From assembly GCF_902859945.1 (NCBI RefSeq), contig NZ_CADIKL010000004.1, positions 1 through 64,000 of the forward strand: DNA of 64,000 bases, written 5' to 3'. This DNA comes from Paraburkholderia caffeinitolerans. Lineage in GTDB: Bacteria > Pseudomonadota > Gammaproteobacteria > Burkholderiales > Burkholderiaceae. The notes below the pieces were generated by a model. The model ran no database searches, was not told where the DNA came from, and saw only the letters and a list, made by a program, of their open reading frames with translations. Below, piece after piece: positions 54,541 through 63,464 of the stretch; position 1 is the first letter of the stretch; each line of letters opens with the position of its first letter. The translations under genes and the position numbers were made by a program.

Positions 54541-55547
54541 CGCGCGCCTCCGTTGGAAAGTGAGCCAGGCGTTTGTACCGCCGCGTTCAGCGGCTTGATG
54601 CAGCGCACCTGCGCGTAGCCGCTTTCATCAGCGGTCGGACCGAGCGCCGGCCGCGCCTTCATGCAGCCATCCACCACGTACTTGCAGCGCGGCGCAAACA
54701 GACACCCGCTGGGCCGGTCGTCGCGGCCGGGCACCATGCCGGGCAGCGCGGCAAGCCGCATCGCCCCCTTGTTGTGCTCGGGAATCGCCGCGAGCAGCGC
54801 CTCCGTGTACGGATGATGCGGCCGCGAGAAGATATCGGGCACGCGGTTGGTCTCGATGATCTCGCCCGCGTACATCACGGCCACGCGCTGCGCGACCTCC
54901 GAGACCACGGCCAGATCGTGCGAGATCAGCACGAGCGCCATGCCGCGCTCCTTCTGCAGGCGCACGAGCAGTTCCATGATCTGCGCCTGGATCGTCACGT
55001 CGAGCGCCGTGGTGGGCTCGTCGGCGATCAAGAGCTTCGGGTTGCAGGCCACGGCCATCGCGATCATCACGCGCTGGTTCATGCCGCCCGACATCTGGTG
55101 CGGGAAGTTGTCGATGCGGTTCTTCGCGTCGGGAATGCCCACCTGGTCGAGCAGTTCCAGCGCGCGCGCGTGCAGTGCCGCGCCACGCAGTCCTTCGTGC
55201 AGCTTGAGCACTTCCTTGATCTGATAGCCGATGGTGTAGCTCGGGTTCAGGCTCGTGAGCGCGTCCTGGAACACCATCGCGATGTCCTTGCCGACGATGC
55301 GGCGGCGCTCCCTGCCGGTGGCGTTGAGCAGGTCGCGGCCATCGAAGGTGACCGCGTCGGCGCTCACCTTGCCGGGCGCGTCGATCAGGCCCATCAGCGC
55401 CATCATCGTCACGCTCTTGCCCGAGCCCGATTCGCCGACGATGCCGAGCACCTCGCCCGGCGCCACCGAGAGATTCACGCGGTCCACGGCGGGCAGGCCG
55501 TTGAAGTTCACCGCGAGGTTGCGGATGGTTAGCAGTTCTTTATTCAT
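54537..55547 (-). CDS. dppD: Dipeptide ABC transporter ATP-binding protein DppD
   Basis: First ATPase of the dipeptide importer, 336 residues. Start at [15 protein letters not shown]. Walker [17 protein letters not shown] (about residue 40), Q-loop [15 protein letters not shown], signature [15 protein letters not shown] (about 155), Walker [15 protein letters not shown] and H-loop ISHDLAVV. C-terminal Cys-containing extension ([16 protein letters not shown]). Couples with dppF (4-base overlap) and lies 2 bases after dppC. Confidence 0.94.
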
Positions 55548-55549
55548 GA

Positions 55550-56470
55550 TCAGGCCATCCGTTTCAGCTTGGGATCGAGTGCGTCGCGCAGCCCGTCGCC
55601 GAGCAGGTTGATCGCGAGCACCGAGATCAGGATGGAAAGGCCCGGCATCGTGACGATCCACCAGGCGCTGTCGATATAGTCGCGCGCCGAAGCGAGCATC
55701 GCGCCCCACTCCGCCCTGGGCGGCTGCACGCCGAGGCCGAGAAAGCCCAGCGCGGCAGCGTCGAGAATCGCCGAACTGAAGCCAAGCGTCGCCTGCACGA
55801 TCAGCGGCGCGGTGCAGTTGGGCAGCACCTGCGAGAACATCAGCCGCAGCGTGCCGGCGCCGGCCACGCGCGAAGCGGTCACGTACTCCTTGTGCAGTTC
55901 GCCCAAAGCCGAGCCGCGCGTGAGACGCACGTAACCGGGCAGCGCGACGATCGCGATCGCGAACATGGTGTTGGTGAGGCCCGGGCCGATGATCGCGACC
56001 ACGGCCACCGCGAGCAGCAGCGACGGCAGCGCGAGCAGCACGTCCATCAGACGCATGATGGGCGTGTCGGCCCACTTCTCGAAGAACGCGGCCACGAGCC
56101 CGAGCACGACGCCCGGGATCAGCGCGAGCAGCACCGAGACGCAGCCGATCCACAGCGAGAGCCGCGCGCCGTACATCAGGCGCGAGAGGATGTCGCGGCC
56201 CGCTTCGTCGGTGCCGAGAATGAACTTCCAGTTGCCGCCGTCGAGCCAGGCGGGCGGGATCTTCACGAAGTCGCGGTACTGCTCGATGGGGCTGTGCGGC
56301 GCGATCAGCGGCGCGAAAACCGCCAGGAACACGAGCAGCAACACGATGATGCCGGCGCCCACGGCGCCCTTGTTGCGCGAAAAGTTCGCCCAGAATTCGC
56401 GCAGCACGAGCGCGCGGCCCGAAGGCGGCGTGACGGCGCGGGGCACGCTGTTCTGAATGTCAGCCATCAT
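55550..56470 (-). CDS. dppC: Dipeptide ABC transporter permease DppC
   Basis: Inner-membrane permease subunit of 306 residues with six helices and an N-terminal cytoplasmic tail ([17 protein letters not shown]). EAA-loop motif for ATPase contact: [23 protein letters not shown] (about residue 200), followed by the conserved [44 protein letters not shown] is the DppC/OppC hallmark near residue 85. 51 bases downstream of dppB. Confidence 0.94.
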   Translation of the reverse strand: MMADIQNSVPRAVTPPSGRALVLREFWANFSRNKGAVGAGIIVLLLVFLAVFAPLIAPHSPIEQYRDFVKIPPAWLDGGNWKFILGTDEAGRDILSRLMYGARLSLWIGCVSVLLALIPGVVLGLVAAFFEKWADTPIMRLMDVLLALPSLLLAVAVVAIIGPGLTNTMFAIAIVALPGYVRLTRGSALGELHKEYVTASRVAGAGTLRLMFSQVLPNCTAPLIVQATLGFSSAILDAAALGFLGLGVQPPRAEWGAMLASARDYIDSAWWIVTMPGLSILISVLAINLLGDGLRDALDPKLKRMA

Positions 56471-56521
56471 GCCTCCACGGTTCGATGAGCGGTTTGCGGG
56501 TTTTGCATCGTCATGGCGTGA

Positions 56522-57535
56522 TTACCTCGTATGTCGAATGCGCGGATTGAGCACGCCGTACAGCAAATCGACGAACAGGTTCACGACGATCACGAGCGTC
56601 GCGATCATGAGAATGCCGCCCTGCACCACCGGATAGTCGCGCCGGCTGATCGCATCGATCAGCCATTTGCCGATGCCGGGCCAGGAGAACAGCGTCTCGG
56701 TCAGCACGGCGCCCGCGAGCAGCGTGCCGACCTGCAGGCCGATTACGGTCACCACGGGAATCAGCGCGTTGCGCAGCGCATGCACGACGATCACACGCAC
56801 AGGCGAAAGGCCCTTGGCGCGCGCGGTGCGGATGTAGTCCTCGCGCAGCACTTCGAGCATGGACGAGCGCGTCATGCGCGCAACCACCGCCAGCGGAATC
56901 GTGCCGAGCACGATGGCCGGCAGGATCAGATGCGAGAGTACCGAGCGGAACGCGCCTTCGTCAGTGCCGGGCAGCAGCGAATCGATCAGCATGAAGCCGG
57001 TGACGTGCGGGATGTCGAATTCCACGGCGATGCGCCCCGACACCGGCGTCCAGCCAAGCTTGGACGAGAACACCATGATGAGGATGAGGCCCCACCAGAA
57101 GATCGGCATCGAATAGCCGGTGAGCGCGGTACCCATCACGCCGTGATCGACGACGGTGCCGCGCCTGAGCGCCGCGAACACGCCGGCGGGCAGGCCCACG
57201 GCGAGCGCGAAGATGAGCGCACAGAGCGAGAGTTCGACGGTGGCGGGAAAGCGCGCGAGGAATTCGCCCATCACGCTGGTGTTGGTAATGATCGACGTGC
57301 CGAGGTTGCCGTGCAGTGCGCGCCAGACGTAGTGCACGTACTGCATTGGCAGCGGCTCGTCGAGCCCGAGGCGGTGCATGGCCTCGGCGTGCATTTGGGG
57401 ATCGACGCCGCGCTCGCCCATCATCACTTCGATGGGGTCGCCCGGAATCAGGTGGATGAGCGCGAACGCAAGCAGCGTGATGCCAATGAAGGTTGGGATC
57501 ACCATGCCGATGCGGCGCAAGACGAAGCGGAACAT
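56522..57535 (-). CDS. dppB: Dipeptide ABC transporter permease DppB
   Basis: Inner-membrane permease of 337 residues, six helices. N-terminal FVLRRIGMVIPTFIGITLLAFALIHLIPGDP (shown in part) with the typical G-D-P after the first helix; EAA motif YIRTARAKGLSPVRVIVVHALRNALIP (about residue 235) and the C-terminal LFVDLLYGVLNPRIR. Start at the ATG of MFRFVLRRIG. It pairs with DppC to form the channel for di/tripeptides. Confidence 0.95.
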   Translation of the reverse strand: MFRFVLRRIGMVIPTFIGITLLAFALIHLIPGDPIEVMMGERGVDPQMHAEAMHRLGLDEPLPMQYVHYVWRALHGNLGTSIITNTSVMGEFLARFPATVELSLCALIFALAVGLPAGVFAALRRGTVVDHGVMGTALTGYSMPIFWWGLILIMVFSSKLGWTPVSGRIAVEFDIPHVTGFMLIDSLLPGTDEGAFRSVLSHLILPAIVLGTIPLAVVARMTRSSMLEVLREDYIRTARAKGLSPVRVIVVHALRNALIPVVTVIGLQVGTLLAGAVLTETLFSWPGIGKWLIDAISRRDYPVVQGGILMIATLVIVVNLFVDLLYGVLNPRIRHTR

Positions 57536-57570
57536 GTGACGTTCCCCCGAAAGCTTGAAATGAAACGCAA

Positions 57571-57603
57571 CCGGCGACAGGAGCTCGTGACCCCGGTCGC
57601 CGG
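57571..57603 (-). other. Intercistronic hairpin after dppA
   Basis: CCGGCGAC (57571-57578) pairs with GTCGCCGG (57596-57603) in the 129-base dppA-dppB gap, with no T-tract. Such hairpins often stabilise the upstream message so that binding protein is made in excess over permease. Confidence 0.5.
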
Positions 57604-57664
57604 ACCATTTTCGCGGGCCCTCGGTGTATGAGTGAAGGCCGCGCGAAAAACTACCCGATAGACA

Positions 57665-59299
57665 TTACTGCATGCCGACGCCGTCGAAGCGCGCATAGCC
57701 GAGCGGCTCGATGCGCATGTCGGTCACCTTCTTGCTGACCGGCTGATAGACGGTCGAGTGGGCGATCGGCGAGAACGGCAGTTGCTGCGCGAAGATCTGC
57801 TGCGCCTGCTGGTAGAACTTCGTGCGCTGCGCCTGATCGGAGGTCTGGCGGCCCTTCTGGACCAGCTCGTCGAACGGCTTGTAGCACCACTTGCCGAAGT
57901 TGTTGCCGTTCACGGCCTCGCAGCCGAGCAGCGTGCCGAGCCAGTTGTCGGGGTCGCCGTTGTCGCCGGTCCAGCCGATCAGCATCGAGTCGTCTTCGCC
58001 CGCGTGCGCGCGCTTGATGTACTCGCCCCACTCGTACGTGACGATCTTCGCCTTCACGCCGATCTTGGCCCAGTCGGCCTGGATCATCTCGGCCATCAGG
58101 CGTGCGTTCGGGTTGTAGGCGCGCTGCACGGGCATGGCCCAGAGCGTCATCTCAAAGCCGCTGGACAAGCCGGCCTTCGCCAGCAGCGCCTTGGCCTTCT
58201 CGGGATCGTACGGCTGCGCCTTCAGGCTCTTGTCGTAGGACCATTGCGTGGGCGGCATCGGGTTGGTCGCGGCCTGGCCCGCGCCCTGATACACCGACTC
58301 GATGATCGCCTTCTTGTTGATCGCCATGTCGAGCGCCTGGCGCACTTCGAGCTTGTCCATCGGCTTGTGCTCGACGTTGTACGACAGGTAGCCGAGGTTG
58401 AAGCCCGGCTGCGACGGCATGGCGATGTTCGGGTCGGCCTTCAGCGGCGCGATGTCGGCGGGACGCGGATAGCTCATCACCTGGCATTCGTCGCGCTTGA
58501 GCTTCTGCACGCGCACGCTAGCGTCGGGCGTGATCGAGAAGATCAGCTTCGAGAGCTTCACCGCACCCGGCTTCCAATAGTCAGGATTGCCATCGAAACG
58601 GATGGTCGCGTCCTTCGTGTAGCTCTTGAAGATGAACGGGCCCGTGCCGACCGGATACTGGTTGATGTCGGCGGCCTTGCCGGCCTTCATCAGTTGATCC
58701 GCGTATTCAGCCGAGAGAATCGAGGCGAACTCCATCGCCATGTTCTGGATGAACGGCGCGTTCGGCTCGTTCAACGTGAACTTCACCGTGTACGGGTCGA
58801 CCTTCTCGACCTTCGCGATGAGCTTGTCCAGACCCATGTCGGTGAAGTACGGGAACGACACCGGGTACGCCTTGCGGAACGCGTTGTTCGCGTTGAGCAT
58901 GCGGTCGAACGTGAACACGACGTCGTCGGCGTTGAATTCGCGCGTGGGCTTGAAGTACGCCGTGGTCTGGAACTTCACGCCATGGCGCAGATGGAACGTG
59001 TAGGTCTTGCCATCAGGGGAAACATCCCACGATTGCGCGAGGCCCGGTTCGACCTTGGTGCCGCCGCGCTCGAATTCGACGAGGCGGTTGTAGACGGTGA
59101 ACGTGGCCGCGGTGAAATCGACGCCCGTGGTGTATTGGGCGGAGTCGAAGCCAGCGGGGCTGCCTTCCGAGCAGTACACGAGCGTCTTGTTCGGGATGCT
59201 GCCCGCGGCATGCGCGACGGTGGCCCCTGCAATCGATGCCGCTGCGAGCGCCACGAGCGACGTCATTCGCGCGGCACGCAACAGATTGTTTTCTTTCAT
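57665..59299 (-). CDS. dppA: Dipeptide ABC transporter substrate-binding protein DppA
   Basis: Periplasmic binding protein (SBP family 5) of 544 residues. Signal peptide MKENNLLRAARMTSLVALAA...ATVAHA; mature part starts near AGSIPNKTLVYCSEGSPAGF. Family signature YNRLVEFERGGTKVEPGLAQSWDVSPDGKTYTFHLRHGVKF lies near residue 70 (given in outline), and YLSYNVEHKPMDKLEVRQALDMAINKKAI near 335. Start supported by GGAGGAAAC. First gene of dppABCDF; a Cys in LVYCSEG and others match DppA. Expected substrates are di- and tripeptides, perhaps also heme or 5-aminolevulinate as in some relatives. Confidence 0.95.
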   Translation of the reverse strand: MKENNLLRAARMTSLVALAAASIAGATVAHAAGSIPNKTLVYCSEGSPAGFDSAQYTTGVDFTAATFTVYNRLVEFERGGTKVEPGLAQSWDVSPDGKTYTFHLRHGVKFQTTAYFKPTREFNADDVVFTFDRMLNANNAFRKAYPVSFPYFTDMGLDKLIAKVEKVDPYTVKFTLNEPNAPFIQNMAMEFASILSAEYADQLMKAGKAADINQYPVGTGPFIFKSYTKDATIRFDGNPDYWKPGAVKLSKLIFSITPDASVRVQKLKRDECQVMSYPRPADIAPLKADPNIAMPSQPGFNLGYLSYNVEHKPMDKLEVRQALDMAINKKAIIESVYQGAGQAATNPMPPTQWSYDKSLKAQPYDPEKAKALLAKAGLSSGFEMTLWAMPVQRAYNPNARLMAEMIQADWAKIGVKAKIVTYEWGEYIKRAHAGEDDSMLIGWTGDNGDPDNWLGTLLGCEAVNGNNFGKWCYKPFDELVQKGRQTSDQAQRTKFYQQAQQIFAQQLPFSPIAHSTVYQPVSKKVTDMRIEPLGYARFDGVGMQ

Positions 59300-59340
59300 G
59301 TTTCCTCCAGTTCGGTGCCGGCCTGAGCCAGCGTAGCGCG

Positions 59341-59370
59341 ATCTTACTTGAGCACTGCCTACGCTCACAA
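59341..59370 (-). promoter_or_regulatory. Candidate dppA promoter
   Basis: TTGTGA (59365-59370) and TAAGAT (59341-59346) on the minus strand, 18 bp apart, ending 41 bases before the dppA start codon. The remaining 256 bases up to 59626 hold no gene, terminator or repeat that I can see. Confidence 0.45.
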
Positions 59371-59626
59371 GCCGGCCAAAATGACCATCGCGCGCAGGAA
59401 ATGCCTGGTTGACAGGGTTGCTGCGAGCGGCTTTCCGGGCGATATGCCGGCTCTAGCCGCGCGTGCTCTTCTCATATTCCGCCTTTGTCCCGCTTTTGCC
59501 TGCATTTGTTCTCTGAAGCACGATAGCGCGCTGTCATTTTGCTTGCAGTTTCCTTGGCCGGCCGTGCCGGCGCAGACGCCCGCCCAAAAGTTCAGGCTCG
59601 GCTTCGGCTGGCCTTGGGTGGCCGTA

Positions 59627-61834
59627 TCAGCCGCTCACCGGCTGCGCGCGAGCGCACCAGTCGCGCCACATGAGGCGGTATGCAGCTTCCATATTGCGCG
59701 CAAAGCGTGCGCCGTCCATCAGCGGCGATGCCGCCATGCGCGGGCGCAGGCCCGCGCGCAGCGCGGCGAGACGCGCCGGATCGCGCGCGAGCGAGACCAC
59801 GAGTTCGACGTACTCGGCATCGCTATGCGCGGCCAGTTCCGCCAGCCCCAGGTTGGCGAGCAGCGAAAGCCCCGCGCGGCCCGCCGCCGAGCGGCCAATG
59901 CGCGTGGGCACGGGCACGCCCATCCAGAGCGCATCGAGGCTCGTGGTATGGCCGTTGTAGGGAAACGTGTCGAGCGCGAGATCGACTTTTGCCCAGGTGC
60001 GCAGGTAGTCGTCGCGCGGCTGAAAGCCCACGAAACGCACGCGCGCTGGCTCCACGCCGTGAGCCGCGAGACGCGCCAAGAGCCGCTCGCGCGCGGCGCC
60101 GGGCGGCGCCATCAGCACGAGCCGCGCCGTGGGCAGCGCCGCGAACACGCCCGACCAGAGCGCGAACGTGGCGTCGGTGAGCTTGCAGGGGTTGTTCAGG
60201 CAGCCGAACGTGATGGCGCCGTCGTGTCCCTCGGCCAGCATCGGCAAGCCGTTGACTTCGATGCCGGGCGCGAGCGCGTCGTAGCACCAGAACGTGTCGG
60301 GCAGGCGGAGCGTGCGCTCGGTGTACTGATCGTCCACGCCCGGTGCGCCGGGCGGGTCGAGCCACGGATCGGTGAGCCGCCAGCCGATGGCCGCGCTGCC
60401 CGTGGTGCCCGGGTAAGCGAGCCACGCCACCTGCACCGGCGCGGGCCGCCGCGCGAACATGAGACGGCGCGCGCCGTCCATGTGCATCGTCAGGTCTACG
60501 AGGATGTCGATGCGGTCGTCGTGAATCTGCTGCGCGAGCCGCGCATTGTCGAACTCGCGCACGTCGCGCCAGAGGTCGGCGTGGGCGGCGAGGCGCGCCG
60601 TCACCTCGTCCGACTGCGCGACGCTCGAATAGCAGACGATCTCGAACGCCGCGTGATCGTGATGCCGGAACAGCGGCGTCGTGAACAGCATCTGGCAGTG
60701 ATTGCGAAAGTCCGGCGAGACATAGCCGATGCGCAACCGTCGCTGCGCGTCGGGCGTGGTCGCGTGCGCAACGGGCTGCGCAAGCAAGGCTGCTTCATGC
60801 TGCTTCGAAAGTTGCTCGGCAGTGGCGCGGATCGCGTGGCCGTCCTCGGTCGCGAACATCAGACCATACGCGTAGTTGCTGTGCGCGCCGAGGTTGCCGG
60901 GCTCGCGCGCGAGTGCTTCGCGATAGCACACGAGCGCCGGCCCGATTTCGCCCGCATGCTTGTGCGCGTTGCCCAGATTGCTCCAGGCGTTGGCTAAATC
61001 CGGCTTCAGTTCGAGGGCGCGCGTGAAGCACGTGTGCGCGTCATCGATGCGCGAGAGATCCACGAACACATTGCCGAGGTTGTTCCATGCCGAGGCGTCG
61101 TCGGGAGCGAGTTCGAGCGCGCGCTCCAATGCCGCCTGGGCCTCGGCCTGGCGGCCGCGGGTGCGCAACAGGCAGCCGAGATTCGTGAGCACATTGGACG
61201 ATTCGGGCGTGAGCGTCCGGGCGTGTTCGAGCACCGCCTGCGCTTCGTCCATGCGCTTGAGCGCGATCAGGACGTTCGCGAGATTGTTCCAGGCGTTCAC
61301 GGCCCCCGGGTCCAGCGCCACGGCGCGGCGCAGCGGCGCCTGGGCGCGCGCCGCGTCGCCGCTCGCGAATAGTGCGCTGCCGTAGTTGTAATGCGCGCCC
61401 GCATAGTCGGGCGTAAGCGCCAGCGCCCGCTCGAAGGCGGCCAGCGCGCGCGGGAAGTCGCCCTGGCTCACATGGAGGTTCGCGAGGTTGTTCAGCGCGA
61501 TCGAAAAATCGGGCTTGAGCGCGAGCGCGCGTTCGAGCGCCGCGAACGCATCTTGTGCCTCAGTGGCCGCGTCGTGGGTGAGCCCAAGGCTCACGAGGAA
61601 GTACGGGTCCTCGCGCACCGCGAGCGCGCGCTCGATCAGCGCGCGCGCCGCGAGCCGGTCGCGCGCCGCTTCGAGGATGCCGGCGAGATGCAAGGCATCG
61701 GCATCGCGTGCATTGGCCTCGATCAGCCGCTCGCAGCGCGCGCGTGCCTCGTCGAGCGCGCCGGCGCGCCACGCGGCGACAGCATCGGCAAAAGTGCCGG
61801 CTTGCGAAAGAGTTTCGGGAACGGAAGTCGTCAT
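59627..61834 (-). CDS. TPR-repeat O-linked N-acetylglucosamine transferase-like protein (SPINDLY/GT41 type)
   Basis: 735-residue fusion. About residues 10-345 are TPR units (ALNNLANLHVSQGDFPRAL, AWNNLANVLIALKRMDEAQ, AWSNLGNAHKHAGEIGPAL among others). The C-terminal catalytic part (about 375-730) matches the GT41 family: RIGYVSPDFRNHCQMLFTTPL, DILVDLTMHMDGARRLMFARRPAPVQVAWLAYPGTTG (given in outline), FGCLNNPCKLTD and LDTFPYNGHTTSLDALWMGVPV. Eukaryotic relatives add GlcNAc or fucose to Ser/Thr; bacterial ones often modify flagellin or adhesins. Start at MTTSVPETLSQAG. No flagellar gene near. Upstream and leftward of metF. Confidence 0.88.
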   Translation of the reverse strand: MTTSVPETLSQAGTFADAVAAWRAGALDEARARCERLIEANARDADALHLAGILEAARDRLAARALIERALAVREDPYFLVSLGLTHDAATEAQDAFAALERALALKPDFSIALNNLANLHVSQGDFPRALAAFERALALTPDYAGAHYNYGSALFASGDAARAQAPLRRAVALDPGAVNAWNNLANVLIALKRMDEAQAVLEHARTLTPESSNVLTNLGCLLRTRGRQAEAQAALERALELAPDDASAWNNLGNVFVDLSRIDDAHTCFTRALELKPDLANAWSNLGNAHKHAGEIGPALVCYREALAREPGNLGAHSNYAYGLMFATEDGHAIRATAEQLSKQHEAALLAQPVAHATTPDAQRRLRIGYVSPDFRNHCQMLFTTPLFRHHDHAAFEIVCYSSVAQSDEVTARLAAHADLWRDVREFDNARLAQQIHDDRIDILVDLTMHMDGARRLMFARRPAPVQVAWLAYPGTTGSAAIGWRLTDPWLDPPGAPGVDDQYTERTLRLPDTFWCYDALAPGIEVNGLPMLAEGHDGAITFGCLNNPCKLTDATFALWSGVFAALPTARLVLMAPPGAARERLLARLAAHGVEPARVRFVGFQPRDDYLRTWAKVDLALDTFPYNGHTTSLDALWMGVPVPTRIGRSAAGRAGLSLLANLGLAELAAHSDAEYVELVVSLARDPARLAALRAGLRPRMAASPLMDGARFARNMEAAYRLMWRDWCARAQPVSG

Positions 61835-61969
61835 GCGCAAAGGCCTGCCGCGCACGACGCATGCCATGGCGCGATTACGTGGGCAAAAAGGAAAGCCTTC
61901 GATTATCGGCACCGCGACATCCGTGGCCTTTGACGCAGATCACGTCCGCTAGCTGGAACGGCGGCGCAC

Positions 61970-62010
61970 AAAAAAACCGCGCGGCACCCGGTAAAGGATG
62001 CCGCGCGGTT
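61970..62010 (-). terminator. metF terminator
   Basis: AACCGCGCGGCA / TGCCGCGCGGTT, 12-bp stem; on the minus strand a T-run of about seven follows. It lies about 50 bases after the metF stop and ends the ahcY-membrane protein-metF run. Confidence 0.85.
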
Positions 62011-62062
62011 TGCATGGCGCCGCGCGCAGGCGACAGGCCAGGACTCAGCAGGACTCAGGCGC

Positions 62063-62893
62063 TCACAAATCGAGCCGTTCGCAGATCGCCTTGGTCGCGC
62101 CCGCCGCGTTGAGCGTGTAGAAGTGCAGACCCGGCGCGCCGCCTTCGACGAGGCGGCGGCACAGGTCCGTCACCACGTCGAGGCCGAACGCGCGGATCGA
62201 CTCGCGGTCGTCGCCGAAGCTTTCCAGGCGTCGTGCGACCCAGCGCGGCACTTCCGCGCCGCACATTTCCGAGAAGCGCATGAGCTGCGTGTAGTTCGTG
62301 ATCGGCATGATGCCGGGCACGATGGGCACGTCCACGCCGAGCTTCTTCGCGTCTTCCACGAAGCGGAAGTACGCGTCGCCGTTGAAGAAGTACTGCGTAA
62401 TGGCCGAGTCCGCACCGGCCTTCACCTTCTTCGCGAACGCTTCGAGGTCGTGGCGCGGCGAGCGCGACTGCGGGTGGTACTCGGGATAGCCGGCCACTTC
62501 GATGTGGAACGCGTCGCCGGTTTCCTCGCGGATAAACGCCACGAGTTCCGACGCATAGCGCAGCTCGCCCACTTCGCCCATGCCCGAAGGCAGGTCGCCG
62601 CGCAGCGCCACGATGTGGCGGATGCCGTGCGAGCGGTACTGGCGCAGGATCTCGCGCAGACTTTCCTTCGACGAGCCGATGCACGAAAGGTGGGGCGCCG
62701 CATCGACGCCTTCCTTGGCGATTTCGACGATGGTGTCGAGCGTGCCTTGCTGCGTGGAGCCGCCCGCGCCGAAGGTGACCGAGACGAAGCGCGGCTTGAG
62801 CGTGAGCAGTTGCGCGCGCGTGGCGCGCAGCTTTTCGACGCCGTCCGGGGTCTTCGGCGGGAAGAATTCGAATGAGAGTTCGATCGGTTTCAT
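62063..62893 (-). CDS. metF: Methylenetetrahydrofolate reductase
   Basis: FAD enzyme reducing 5,10-methylene-THF to 5-methyl-THF, methyl donor for methionine. 276 residues. Conserved pieces: LSFEFFPPKTPDG at the N-terminus with the catalytic Glu, VSVTFGAGGST, HLSCIG, IVALRGDLP, EVAGYPEYHPQS and ITQYFFNGDAYFRFVEDA; PIVPGIMPI near residue 200. Start at MKPIELSFEFFPP. Placed with ahcY in the methyl cycle. No SAM or SAH riboswitch is visible directly before it. Confidence 0.97.
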   Translation of the reverse strand: MKPIELSFEFFPPKTPDGVEKLRATRAQLLTLKPRFVSVTFGAGGSTQQGTLDTIVEIAKEGVDAAPHLSCIGSSKESLREILRQYRSHGIRHIVALRGDLPSGMGEVGELRYASELVAFIREETGDAFHIEVAGYPEYHPQSRSPRHDLEAFAKKVKAGADSAITQYFFNGDAYFRFVEDAKKLGVDVPIVPGIMPITNYTQLMRFSEMCGAEVPRWVARRLESFGDDRESIRAFGLDVVTDLCRRLVEGGAPGLHFYTLNAAGATKAICERLDL

Positions 62894-62947
62894 GATCGGT
62901 TTGGAAATAAGCGGGACCGAAGTGCAAGGCCTCGGTCCGCGCATGCA

Positions 62948-63301
62948 TCAGCCGAGGCTGCGGTTGCCGAAGATCAGCGCCGAGAGCAGCCAGGAGACGA
63001 TGCTGTAGAGGATCGAGCCGAAGAACGCCGACCAGAAGCCCGACACCTCGAAGCCCTTGAGCAACGATGCCGCCAGCCAGAAGCACAGCGCGTTCACCAC
63101 GAGAATGAACAGGCCAAGCGTGAGGACGGTCACGGGCAGCGTGAGGATGATGAGCACCGGACGCAGGATCGCGTTGATGAGGCCGAGCACGAGCGCGATG
63201 ATCAGCGCAGTGCCGAAGCTGCGCACGTGGATCGACGGAACGAGCCAGGTGATGATCAGAAGCGCGAGCGCATTGATCAGCCAGGTCAACAGCACGGTCA
63301 T
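62948..63301 (-). CDS. Small membrane protein of the phage-holin-like (YvlD/mycobacterial 4-TM) family
   Basis: 117-residue protein with four predicted membrane helices (LLTWLINALALLIITWLVPSI; ALIIALVLGLINAILRPVLIIL; VLTLGLFILVVNALCFWLAASLL; FWSAFFGSILYSIVSWLLSALIF, named in part). The segment N-A-x-x-R-P-x-L-x-x-L-x-x-P is the family mark. Despite the phage-holin label there are no phage genes here. Role unknown; AAAAGGAGTTCCC precedes the start. It lies between ahcY and metF, apparently in the same operon. Confidence 0.87.
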   Translation of the reverse strand: MTVLLTWLINALALLIITWLVPSIHVRSFGTALIIALVLGLINAILRPVLIILTLPVTVLTLGLFILVVNALCFWLAASLLKGFEVSGFWSAFFGSILYSIVSWLLSALIFGNRSLG

Positions 63302-63464
63302 GGGAACTCCTTTTGCGTCGTTGTGATGTGTGCCGCCCGTGCGCGGCCGCAAGAGGCACATCGCACGGGCGTTCACACAGCTTCGTTCTGGTCGCTTAAA
63401 CGCGGCTTAAAAATAAGGGCCGCGCTGTTTCGCGTTCTACAGCGTTGTATCGATTAGTAACCGA

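Noticed and set aside
62948..63301. Prophage remnant suggested by the phage-holin family name
   Set aside because: The four-helix protein is a common chromosomal gene beside metF/ahcY; no integrase, capsid, tail or attachment repeats are nearby.
62894..63464. SAM or SAH riboswitch in front of metF or the membrane-protein gene
   Set aside because: Gaps are short and no conserved riboswitch core was recognised; a riboswitch for ahcY, if any, would be beyond the right edge.
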